Assembly: GCA_011364965.1 (NCBI GenBank)
Contig: RDOB01000002.1
Coordinates: 62,001 to 126,000 of the forward strand
Length of the DNA stretch: 64,000 nucleotides
Direction of reading: 5' to 3'
Origin: Candidatus Heimdallarchaeota archaeon
GTDB lineage: Archaea > Asgardarchaeota > Heimdallarchaeia > Hodarchaeales > Hodarchaeaceae
The position numbers and the translations under genes are program-made. This document shows positions 44,279-53,900 of this stretch, one piece after another. Under the pieces are notes generated by a model. The model searched no databases and was not told the origin of the DNA. It saw nothing but the letters and a program-made list of their open reading frames with translations. Numbering within the stretch: position 1 is the stretch's first letter; each line of letters starts with the position of its first letter.

Positions 44279-44458
44279 TTAATCGGTTTCGCGGACTAAG
44301 GCGGGAGAATTTCCAGCTCCCCATTCTAATTCACGCTTCAACAGATCGCGAATAGCAATTCGTATCGCTTCTGAACGGCTGCTATATACTCCAGCTCTAA
44401 CTAATTCATCTAGTCCCTCTAAGTAAGTACTCGGAGCTTTAAAAGATATTAATTTCAT
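44279..44458 (-). CDS. Ribbon-helix-helix (CopG/Arc-type) DNA-binding protein, 59 aa
   Basis: A short gene from ATG 44458 to TAA 44279. The opening beta strand MKLISFKAPSTYLEGLDELV, the turn RAGVYSSRSEA and helix IRIAIRDLLKREL are a full ribbon-helix-helix fold; the YSSRSEAIR turn is typical of CopG/NikR/ParD-type proteins. It probably acts as a dimeric transcription regulator or as the antitoxin of a toxin-antitoxin pair. No toxin gene is evident on either side: upstream lies a 547-base gap, and downstream is the membrane-anchored RCK gene on the same strand, whose start is 188 bases away. Confidence 0.8.
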   Translation of the reverse strand: MKLISFKAPSTYLEGLDELVRAGVYSSRSEAIRIAIRDLLKRELEWGAGNSPALVRETD

Positions 44459-45005
44459 ATATCACACGCTCATGACTTTCTATGGTTGATTTTTGGCAGG
44501 TAACCCCTTTAGCATCACATTCTAAGTTTTGGAATGTTTGGAAAAGGATATGGGTATTCCAAACCAGTTAAATCAGGTTTCATCTGTACTTGCTCTTTGC
44601 TTATATTATTTTGGCCTTTATAAAATATAGATTAAAAATAAATTTAGGTTCAGCAATAGATTGTGATTTTAATCACTTTCTTTTCCTCTTAATTTCTTGC
44701 TTTAATTGTTTTACATTAGGATCGTAAAGAATCCACATTCCTTCGTTTGCTACTGAGAGAGATTTTCGGGAAGTTCAAAAAAAATAGTACAGTCACTAAA
44801 ATTTCATTAAATTGTAGGAAAATATTCCATTCTAAAGGGTATAGTGAGATAATTTCCATAATAGTCCTTTTCTTTGAGGATTTTCCATGCCAAAAAATTG
44901 TAAAATCATGTTACACAGCAAAAGGTACCCTTCAAGCAGTTTTTTTCAGTGAAGAAAAAATGCTATAAAGGAGAGAATTAATTCCCATAAATATGGTGTT
45001 TTTGT
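44459..45005. other. 547-base gap with no gene I can support
   Basis: A plus-strand frame of 73 codons (44747-44968) has no ribosome binding site and a Cys/Phe-rich, non-coding-like composition. A minus-strand 17-codon stretch ending at 44673 begins MWILYDPN and could be the remnant of a short gene. Nothing else stands out. The 3' end should hold the promoter of the coiled-coil gene at 45006. Confidence 0.4.
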
Positions 45006-45407
45006 ATGCCAGGTACATTTGAACGAATTAATGAAGAGATGTCACAATCACAAAAAAATCTTGATCAGGCATCCGATATTGCTCAGAATCTCTCTGAAAA
45101 GATATCCCAGTTACTTACAGAAAAAGCAAAAATTCAAACTCTAGCTAACGAGCTATCCAACAAAAATAAAGAACTAGAAGATCAAGTGAATAAGTTAAAA
45201 TCGAAATTAGCTGACGAGAAAGATAAATTTGAGAAAGAAACAGCTACTAGTGAAAATAAAATCGTTTCTCTTGAAAGAGAGCTGAGTTTATTGAGAGACG
45301 ACAAGGAGAAGCTTGAAAGGAAAGTAAAAGATAAGGATGAGAGAATAAAAACGCTTGAATCTCAAAAAGAGGAATTAACTAACGTTTTGAGGCAGAAAGA
45401 GTTTTAA
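45006..45407 (+). CDS. Coiled-coil protein
   Basis: 133 aa, almost entirely coiled coil: Leu/Ile at heptad positions with Lys/Glu/Gln elsewhere (for example ISQLLTEKAKIQTLANEL, then KELEDQVNKLKSKLADE). There is no catalytic or membrane motif. It probably forms a long parallel dimer or trimer. It is followed 21 bases later by a phosphoesterase, and both lie upstream of the topoisomerase operon on the same strand. Function unknown. Confidence 0.6.
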   Translation: MPGTFERINEEMSQSQKNLDQASDIAQNLSEKISQLLTEKAKIQTLANELSNKNKELEDQVNKLKSKLADEKDKFEKETATSENKIVSLERELSLLRDDKEKLERKVKDKDERIKTLESQKEELTNVLRQKEF

Positions 45408-45428
45408 ACGCCTTTAGGACGAGTTAAC

Positions 45429-46166
45429 GTGAGGATTGCATTCATTTCCGACATTCATGGAAATTTAGAAGCACTCAAGGCTGTTATAGAGGATATAGAT
45501 CAGACTCGATCTGTAGATTATATTTATTGCAATGGAGATATTGTTGGATATTATCCTAATCCTGTAGAGTGTATTGATATCATAAAAGAACGATGTGAAT
45601 ACACCATTCAGGGAAATCATGACGCTGCAATCACCACTCGAAATTTTTCAAAGAGAATTGAATGGTTCAATCCAATTGCAGCGAAAGCGTTGACATGGAC
45701 ACGGAATCGACTTTTGAAACCTGATGCAGATGTCCAGTTTCAATTTTTGAAATCCTTAAAACCTAGAAAGGAATTTCAATTGGAAAACAGACAGGTTTTG
45801 CTAGCTCACGGGACACCAGAGAAAAAATGGGAATATTTTCTCTATCCGTACTGGATTGATGAACCGTTGCTTGAACAGAAAGTTCGTATAAGTCAATGGT
45901 TAAAAAAATGGGATCTCGTTGTTTTAGGACATACACATTGGGCATTTTATTATAAAAATCGCGGAAAAATTACGTTAAATCCCGGTAGTGTTGGCCAACC
46001 GCGAGATGAAGATTCAAGAGCAAGCTATGCAATCGTAGATTTCACTAAAACAACAATGAAGCCACAAATAATCCGATTAAAATATGATATCTCAAAAACT
46101 TGTAGTGCTCTCTCATCAACTAATTTACCTGAAATTCTATGTGAACGACTTTATTTGGGAAAATAA
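45429..46166 (+). CDS. Calcineurin-like metallophosphoesterase (MJ0936/YfcE-like)
   Basis: 245 aa, starting at GTG 45429. The metal-binding motifs occur in order: ISDIHGN, NGDIVG, GNHDA, LLAHGTP and VLGHTHW with LNPGSVGQPR. The GSVGQPR end is typical of the single-domain archaeal MJ0936/YfcE branch, which are Mn/Ni-dependent phosphodiesterases. The physiological substrate is not known. The coiled-coil gene precedes it by 21 bases. Confidence 0.9.
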   Translation: MRIAFISDIHGNLEALKAVIEDIDQTRSVDYIYCNGDIVGYYPNPVECIDIIKERCEYTIQGNHDAAITTRNFSKRIEWFNPIAAKALTWTRNRLLKPDADVQFQFLKSLKPRKEFQLENRQVLLAHGTPEKKWEYFLYPYWIDEPLLEQKVRISQWLKKWDLVVLGHTHWAFYYKNRGKITLNPGSVGQPRDEDSRASYAIVDFTKTTMKPQIIRLKYDISKTCSALSSTNLPEILCERLYLGK

Positions 46167-46309
46167 TCCCTTTTTATGATTTATTTCATACCAAATTAAT
46201 GAAAAAACAATTTTTCATAATCTTTCCCCATCTCTAATAAACTGGTTAATATTTAAGGGTTGGGAGTAAAATAAATCAATACTGAAAGGTTTTAATTCTT
46301 AAGAAAAAG

Positions 46310-46317
46310 TTTAAATA
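46310..46317 (+). promoter_or_regulatory. TATA element for the gyrase/Topo VI operon
   Basis: TTTAAATA, within GTTTAAATAAAC and preceded by an A-rich AAGAAAAA, lies about 110 bases before the gyrB TTG. This is a good archaeal BRE/TATA candidate and implies a leader of about 80 bases. The 260-base gap 46167-46426 holds nothing else. Confidence 0.4.
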
Positions 46318-46426
46318 AACTCAAATTGCTAGTCTAATTAAGGTAAATTTAGTTCTTACACCTTATTGTTTATATTAAACAATTAAATCAGCAGAAAAAA
46401 TTTTTTAAAATTTTCGGTGTTCAATT

Positions 46427-48421
46427 TTGTCTTCAGAATATGGTGCAAGCTCAATTCAAGTACTTGAGGGGCTCGAAGCTGTTCGACGGCGTCCTGCCAT
46501 GTATATTGGCAGCATTGATGATTACGGTCTACATCACTTAGTTTGGGAGATCGTTGACAATTCAATCGATGAAGCTATGGCAGGTTTCTGTGATAGAATC
46601 AAAGTAATTCTTGGTCAGACTGAACGAGGACTTGAATCTGTTACAGTTCAAGATAATGGGCGTGGAATTCCTACTGAACCACATCCTCATTATAATATGT
46701 CATCCTTGGAATTGGTTACAACTCGACTTCACTCTGGAGGGAAATTCGATCATTCCTCTTATAAAGTAAGTGGAGGATTGCATGGGGTTGGAATTGCGGT
46801 TGTTAATGCATTATCCAGTTGGATGCAAGTAAAAGTAAAAAGAAATGGTAAAATTTTAATGCAAGAATACGTCCGTGGTGAAACTATTTCTCATGGTTTA
46901 ATCGAAGTGAAGGAAAACTGGGATTACAAGAGTGGTACACATACAACTTTCATCCCAGATCCTGATATATTTGAGACAGTACATTTTGATATAAACCCTA
47001 TTCGAAATCGTCTTAGAGAATTAGCTTTTCTTAATAAAGGCCTCACTATAACTCTTATTGATGAAAGAAAACCTAGAGATGATGATAAGGAGGAATCGAA
47101 ATCAGATATTCCTGATGAAGTTACTGAAGAAACTGAAAAACAAAACCGATGGATTTTTCACTATGATGGAGGAATAAAAGCTTATGTAGAACAGCTCGCC
47201 ACGAATCGCTTACATGAAGACTTACCTTATTTTGATGAGACAATAGAAACTACACAAGTTGAAGTTTCTCTTGCATACGATAATTCCGAACGCGATCTAA
47301 TCTATACATTTACAAATAACATTAATACACGTCATGGGGGAACTCATTTATCTGGATTTAAATCGGGTTTAACAAGAGCGATTAATTCTTATGCTTTGAA
47401 AAATGACCAATTAGTTAAAAATTCTCATTTAAAAAAGGAGCTTAAAGATAAAAGAAGTATATTTACTGGGAATGATGTTAGAGAGGGATTAGTTGCTGTT
47501 GTTTCTGTCAAAGTAATAAATCCACAATTTGAAGGACAAACTAAAACTAAGTTAGGAAATAGTGAAGTGAAAGGAGCAGTAGAAAGCTGTTCCTATGAGA
47601 ATATCTTGAAATTCCTTGAAGAACATCCATTAAGCGCTAAAGCAATAATCGAAAAATGCGAAGCTGCAGCTACATTAAGAATGAAGTATCGACAACTTCG
47701 TGATGCGGTACGAAAAACTCAAGTTAAAGGTACTGGGAAATTAGTTGATTGTGCTGTTACTGATCCTGCTCAAAGAGAGTTATTTTTAGTGGAGGGCGAT
47801 TCTGCTGGAGGAAGCGCAATTGAAGGCCGATTTAGCGAGTTTCAAGCGATCCTTCCTCTTCGTGGAAAAGTAATTAATGTAGAAAAAGCTAGATTAGAGA
47901 AAGCGATGAGAAATAAAGAAATTTTGGAAATTATTCGCGCGGTGGGAGGAGGATATAGGGAAAATTTTCAAATAGAAAATGTACGTTATCATAAAGTGAT
48001 TTTATTGATGGATGCGGATATTGATGGTCATCATATTGTTTGTTTATTACTTACATTTTTCTTCCGTTATATGCCCGAGCTTATTGACGAAGGTTATTTG
48101 TACATCGCTCAACCTCCATTATTCCGACTGAAAAAGGGAAATAAAGAAGTATATGTGCTTTCAGAGAAAGAAAAAAATGAAATCACAACAGAATGGGGAA
48201 GTAGGGTTGAAATTAGTCGATTCAAGGGACTCGGAGAAATGAATCCTATTCAATTAAGAAATACTGTAATGGATCCCAGTAATCGAACTCTTCTCCAAGT
48301 TACTAGGGAAAATATCATTGACGCAGAACACATATTTAAAACATTAATGGGCGATGAAGTTGCACCTAGAAGGGAGTTCATCGAATCACATGCCTTAGAG
48401 GCGGAAAATCTAGACTTTTAA
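46427..48421 (+). CDS. gyrB: DNA gyrase subunit B
   Basis: 664 aa, starting at TTG 46427. The ATPase subunit of a bacterial-type gyrase: GHKL motifs WEIVDNSIDEA and DNGRGIP, HGVGIAVVNALS, the K-containing QTK loop (GQTKTKLGN), and the TOPRIM end EGDSAGGSA and MDADIDGHH, then SRFKGLGEMN. It supplies energy for negative supercoiling with GyrA. Gyrase in archaea is of bacterial origin by horizontal transfer. It is the first gene of a four-gene run, with gyrA starting 20 bases later. Confidence 0.96.
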   Translation: MSSEYGASSIQVLEGLEAVRRRPAMYIGSIDDYGLHHLVWEIVDNSIDEAMAGFCDRIKVILGQTERGLESVTVQDNGRGIPTEPHPHYNMSSLELVTTRLHSGGKFDHSSYKVSGGLHGVGIAVVNALSSWMQVKVKRNGKILMQEYVRGETISHGLIEVKENWDYKSGTHTTFIPDPDIFETVHFDINPIRNRLRELAFLNKGLTITLIDERKPRDDDKEESKSDIPDEVTEETEKQNRWIFHYDGGIKAYVEQLATNRLHEDLPYFDETIETTQVEVSLAYDNSERDLIYTFTNNINTRHGGTHLSGFKSGLTRAINSYALKNDQLVKNSHLKKELKDKRSIFTGNDVREGLVAVVSVKVINPQFEGQTKTKLGNSEVKGAVESCSYENILKFLEEHPLSAKAIIEKCEAAATLRMKYRQLRDAVRKTQVKGTGKLVDCAVTDPAQRELFLVEGDSAGGSAIEGRFSEFQAILPLRGKVINVEKARLEKAMRNKEILEIIRAVGGGYRENFQIENVRYHKVILLMDADIDGHHIVCLLLTFFFRYMPELIDEGYLYIAQPPLFRLKKGNKEVYVLSEKEKNEITTEWGSRVEISRFKGLGEMNPIQLRNTVMDPSNRTLLQVTRENIIDAEHIFKTLMGDEVAPRREFIESHALEAENLDF

Positions 48422-48441
48422 TAAAATTGGTTGAGAATAAC

Positions 48442-50940
48442 ATGAGTAGCAATATTAAAATTACTCCTATTGAAAAAACAATGTCAAAAAGCTATTTAGA
48501 GTATTCGATGTCAGTTATAACTAGTAGAGCCTTGCCCCACGTTCGAGATGGACTAAAACCAGTTCATCGACGAATTTTCTGGGCTATGCATAATTTGGGT
48601 TTGGTTCATTCGAAACCACCAAGAAAGTGCGCTCGTACAATAGGAGAGACACATGCTAAATATCACCCACATGGAGAAACAGCAGTTTATGATGCATTAG
48701 TGCGAATGGCCCAACCTTTTTCATTAAGATATCCATTAATCGAGGGTCAGGGAAATTTTGGAAGCATGGATGGACAACCTCCTGCTGCCCAACGGTATAC
48801 TGAAGCAAGAATGCAGGAAATTGCTGGTGAATTGTTAAAAGATATCGAAAAAGAAACTGTTGACTTTGTTGATAATTTTGACGGTTTAGATAAAGAACCA
48901 GTGGTCTTACCTGCTAGAATTCCAAATCTATTAATTAATGGAGTGATGGGGATTGCAGTAGGTATGGCAACATCAATGCCTCCCCATAATCTGAGTGAGA
49001 TCTTAAATGGTGTAATTGCAACAATTAAAAATCCTGATATCACGATTAAAGAGTTGATGAATCACATACCTGGTCCAGACTTTCCTACTGGAGGGGTTAT
49101 TTATGGTACAGCTGGGATAAAAGAGGCCTATCATACAGGCACTGGAAGTGTAATTCTCCGAGCTAAGTATGAAATTGTCGAGACCAAATCAAAAACCCAA
49201 ATTATAGTAACTGAAGTTCCTTATCTTGTTAAACGTCAAGATACGATTGAACAGAGAGGATTGGTCGATGTAGTACAAAAATTAAAGGATGATGGAAAAT
49301 TTCCTGAACTTGGGAAGATTAAAAATGAATCGAATATCATTCATGGTACTAGAATAGTAATCAACGTAAAACAAACTGCTAATTTAGATATTGTCCTCAA
49401 TCAATTATTTAAATATACGCCAATGCAGACATCCTATTCTATCAGAAATATGGTTCTTGTTGATGAGCGTGTAGGGGATGAGATAAAGTTTAGGCCAAAA
49501 AATCTGAATATAAAGGAATTAATAACTCAATTTATTGATCATAGGAAGGAAGTTGTATATCGAAGAACTCAATTTGATTTAAGAAAGGCGCGCGAGAGAG
49601 CTCATATATTAGAAGGGAGAAAAGTAGTTGTGGAAAACATTGATGAGGTAATTCGAATTATACGTGGTTCTGCTACTGGTTCCGATGCTCAAGAAGCATT
49701 AATTGAAAAATATTCATTCACCGAAATACAAGCCAGAGACATTCTTTCTTTACCTCTACGTAGTTTGACACGATTTGATAGAGAAAAGATTATTCAGGAA
49801 TACGAGGAAGTACTTAAGGCGATTCAAGAATACGAGGAAATTTTAGCTAGTGAACAGCGCGTGTTAGATATAATAATCACAGAAACAGAGGAAATAATAA
49901 AGAGATATGGGGATGCTCGTAAAACTGAAATTCTCCGAGATGATTCTGAAGATTTTCAGGATTGGACTGGGAAAACAGAGGAAGATTTTATTACCAAAGA
50001 GGATATTGTAGTTACGTTAACTCAAAATGGTTATATTAAAGCAATCTCTGCTGAAGTATATAACAGCCAAAGAAGAGGAGGGAAGGGGATAAAATCTATG
50101 GAGCTAGGGAAGGATGATTTTTTGCTAGAGATGATAGTTGCTTCAACTCATGATACAATTCTATTCTTTACAACAAGCGGAAAAGTCTACCGAGCTAGAG
50201 GATTTGAAATTCCTCGGTCAAAACAAAGAGTAACCAAGGGTACAAATATTGTAAATCTTTTAAAGATGGAACCAGACGAGGAAATTGAAACATTAATTCC
50301 TATTTCGGATTTTGATGAAACAAAATATTTGATATTAGCAACGAAAAATGGATTGATTAAAAAAACATCATTAACTGATTATTCTAACATTCGAACCACA
50401 GGTATTATTGCAATTCAGCTTCGGGAGGATGATCAAATCGTTGGGGTAAAAATAACAAACGGAAATGATGCAATTATACTAGCAACCGCTGATGGAAAAG
50501 CAATACGATTCCCGGAGAAGGATGTTCGTCCTGTTGGCCGAGGAAGTATTGGAGTTCTTGGCATACGTCTAAATGAAGGAGATTCGGTAGTAGATATAGC
50601 AATTGTTGATGAAACAAAAACTTTACTTACTGTGTGTCAAAACGGATATGGAAAAAGATCTAAATATGACCAATACAGAACAACTCGTCGTAATGGAAAA
50701 GGAATCATTAATATCAAGACTACTGAAAGGAACGGACCTGTTATTGCAGTGAAAAGTGTATCAAATAAAGATCAGCTTCTTATGGTAGCAACTGATGGCA
50801 AATTAATCCAGATTCCAATCAAAGGAATACGAACTATCGGAAGAGCTACTTCTGGAGTTACTCTGATGAAATTAGATTACGAAGAAGGTGTTAGTATTTC
50901 CTCGATTGCTATACTCTCTGATGAGGAAGGTGCTGAATGA
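48442..50940 (+). CDS. gyrA: DNA gyrase subunit A
   Basis: 832 aa from ATG 48442 (GGTTGAG upstream; TTG 48427 is a weaker option). The catalytic Tyr is Y119 in QRYTEARM. ALPHVRDGLKPVHRRIFW and the ARTIGETHAKYHPHGE block belong to the winged-helix breakage core. The C-terminal beta-pinwheel contains QRRGGKG, the GyrA box, which makes this gyrase rather than Topo IV. Its TGA overlaps the ATG of the Topo VI B gene (ATGA), so the two enzymes are coupled. Confidence 0.96.
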   Translation: MSSNIKITPIEKTMSKSYLEYSMSVITSRALPHVRDGLKPVHRRIFWAMHNLGLVHSKPPRKCARTIGETHAKYHPHGETAVYDALVRMAQPFSLRYPLIEGQGNFGSMDGQPPAAQRYTEARMQEIAGELLKDIEKETVDFVDNFDGLDKEPVVLPARIPNLLINGVMGIAVGMATSMPPHNLSEILNGVIATIKNPDITIKELMNHIPGPDFPTGGVIYGTAGIKEAYHTGTGSVILRAKYEIVETKSKTQIIVTEVPYLVKRQDTIEQRGLVDVVQKLKDDGKFPELGKIKNESNIIHGTRIVINVKQTANLDIVLNQLFKYTPMQTSYSIRNMVLVDERVGDEIKFRPKNLNIKELITQFIDHRKEVVYRRTQFDLRKARERAHILEGRKVVVENIDEVIRIIRGSATGSDAQEALIEKYSFTEIQARDILSLPLRSLTRFDREKIIQEYEEVLKAIQEYEEILASEQRVLDIIITETEEIIKRYGDARKTEILRDDSEDFQDWTGKTEEDFITKEDIVVTLTQNGYIKAISAEVYNSQRRGGKGIKSMELGKDDFLLEMIVASTHDTILFFTTSGKVYRARGFEIPRSKQRVTKGTNIVNLLKMEPDEEIETLIPISDFDETKYLILATKNGLIKKTSLTDYSNIRTTGIIAIQLREDDQIVGVKITNGNDAIILATADGKAIRFPEKDVRPVGRGSIGVLGIRLNEGDSVVDIAIVDETKTLLTVCQNGYGKRSKYDQYRTTRRNGKGIINIKTTERNGPVIAVKSVSNKDQLLMVATDGKLIQIPIKGIRTIGRATSGVTLMKLDYEEGVSISSIAILSDEEGAE

Positions 50941-53900
50941 TGACTGACGCTGTTAAATCATCAAAAAAAGGGAAAATAACAAAGGAAAAGGTTGTAAAAA
51001 GATCTGCAGCTGATTTCTTTCAAGATAATAAAGCAATTGCGGGTTTCGACAACACCATGCGTGTAGTTTTCACCAGCGTTAGAGAACTTGTTGAAAATGG
51101 GTTGGATGCTGCAGAAAGAATAGGGAAACTTCCAGAACTTATTATTACAATCTCAAGACTCAAAAAGGAGGAAATTGCAAAGCTATTAAATGTTAGTTCT
51201 TTTGATTCATCAGAGAAACTTGATTTCATTCGACTTACTGTGCGAGATAATGGAAGTGGAGTTCAATCTGAATTTGTGCCTCCTTTATTTGGAAGAGTGT
51301 TGACAGGGAGCAATTATGGCGCTAGACAGTCACGCGGTCGATTTGGTTTAGGTGCCAAAATGGTGTTGCTTAATGCCATGTCCTCCGTTGATTTACCTCT
51401 TATCGTCAAATCGAAACATATGAACGAAGATTTTACTAGTTATCATGAAATTATGATAAATTTAGCCGAAAATGAGCCAATTATTCTCTTGAAACGAGAG
51501 ATCCCTCAAGAAACTCCTGAAGCAATCCCTGAATCAGGGACGGAAGTGAGTGTTACTTTCACTGGTTCTTGGAATTTAGCCTCCCGTTGGATAAGGGAAT
51601 ACTTCTCTCAACTTAGTTTAATAACACCTTACGCAAGGATTCTTGTTACTTATCCTGATAGTGAATCTCCTGAAGAAATGCCCCGAGTAGTTGAGGATAT
51701 GCCTGGTTATCCCCAAATTGCCAAAGTTCATCCTTGGGGAACAGATATAACACAATTTAAACGGGAAATTGCTGTTACTAAAAGTCCAACCGTGGAAGAG
51801 TTTTTACAAGATCATTTTCAAGGGATTGGGAAAAAAACAGCCCAAGAATTTCTTGAGTACGTTAAAATTGATAACACTAAATCGCCACATGACCTTAGTG
51901 CTAGTGATATTCGCCGAATTGTGCATGAAGGTTTTGTTATGCCAGATTCTGACCCTAAAAAGCGCCGAGATCAGAAATATTTCCCTTTCAAAAGGCCATC
52001 TGGGGATTCATTGAGTCCTCTAAGCGCAGAATTACTTGCGAAAGGGATTCAAAAAGAATTGGATCCTCAATTTGTAAGATCAGCAACTGGTGATATTTCT
52101 GCATATTCTGGTCATCCATTTATTGTTGAAGCAGCTTTAGCTTATGGGGGTCCTATACTTTCTAAGGAAGAGGGGAGCAAATCAGGAACACCAAGAATTT
52201 ATAGATATGCAAACCGTATACCATTATTATTCGGAGCAGGTAATGATATTATCACAAAATGCGTTCAAAAAATGAACTGGAGAAACTACAAGATTAACAT
52301 CAATAAAGCTCCAATAGCAATCGTAGTATCTGTTGTTTCATCCAAAATTCCTTTTCCCGAGACAAGTAAAGAATATATCGCTGATGTTGATGAGTTAAGA
52401 AAAGAAATTTACAAAGTGCTGAAGAAACTAGCCCGTGGGCTTGGAACGCACTTAGGAAAAGCTGAGAGGGAACGAAGGGAGAAACAAAGGCAATCTAGAT
52501 TCGAGAGTGCAGCGCCTAAGGTTATAGACAATCTTAGTAAAATTCTTGAGACAACGGATACCCCTTTTCTTCTCAAATCTCCAGAAGAAATAGCTAAATT
52601 AGAAAAAGCTCTTGCTTCTGCAGAAACCAAGCTTATACGTCGAAAATATCCCCCTAGCCCTGCGATTTCCAGTATTGGTGAGTGGTTACCGATGACCACA
52701 TACGCCACATTAGTGGAAAATGGTATACAAACTATTTACCAGTTTTTAAGGGCACCAAACGTTGAATTAATGTCTATTACTGGTTTATCAGAAAAAAGAG
52801 TAGCAGAAATAAAACGTTTAACTGTTACTAGCCAAAATCGTGCTACTCAGTCCCCTTCTCTCCGTGAGTTTGAGATATTTGATAAACGACTAGAAAACGA
52901 CTTTAATAAATATCTCGAGGCACCTAGGATCCATAGAGCTTTAACTAAGCGCTGGTTGGTGTCAGCGCTTGATTTATTTGCTACACCTATTACGCAACTC
53001 CGAATGGTGGAATCATTAGCTGAAAAGTTAATCTACGAATCCAAGATTCAAATGATTAACACTTTAATCGCTGAGAGTACAATACCAGAGATCGAATTCG
53101 ATACACTTCCTTGGATGACAAACGATCTCCAAAAATCTTTAAAATCTGCAAAAATTCACACATTATTTGAATATTTAGCTAGTTTCCCTGAGAAATTGGC
53201 CGATTTACCTTACCTAAATGAAATATTGATTGAAAAAATAAAACAAGAGATACGGGAAGGAATTAAACAAGGATATATTGATGGAGAAAAGGTAATTGGT
53301 GCAGCTACTTTTGAGTGGATGGACTACCGTGTCACACCTAGATTGAGAGGGAGGAAGGTTTCTAAAATTATAGAATTCCTTGAAACATCTAATGAAAAAC
53401 TATCAGAGCTTTCAGAACTGACTGAAAATTTAATTAATAAGTCAAAAGATGAAATCAAACCTCATCTAGCTCGATTCAATGATGAGAATTCATTGAACAC
53501 TCTTCCAGGTATTAATGAAACCATGAAAGCTGATTTTATGCGAGTAGAGGTAATCGGATTCATTGATTACTTATCTAAACCTAATTCGGAACTGGTATTT
53601 GTACGGGGGCTAGTTGATAATCTTATTATTCAGAAACAAGATGAAATTATGGATCAGGTAAGTCAGCAACATGAATTATTCCCAATAAAACACGCTTGGT
53701 GGCTGGATAGAGAGTTAGAGAATAAATTAAAATCAATAGGAATTAATTCAGTTTTTGATTTCGTTCGGTATCCCACCCAACAACTAGCAGAAATAAAAAA
53801 TTTGGATTACCAAACCCTTGAGACCATAAAAAATACTTATGGGACTCCTATACCTTTGATAAACGATCAAGATAAGGTAAAACTAGACAATCAGCAGATA

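Noticed and set aside
44747..44968. Plus-strand open frame of 73 codons in the gap before the coiled-coil gene
   Set aside because: No ribosome binding site, unusual Phe/Cys/Ile composition, and no recognisable domain; it looks like chance in AT-rich DNA.
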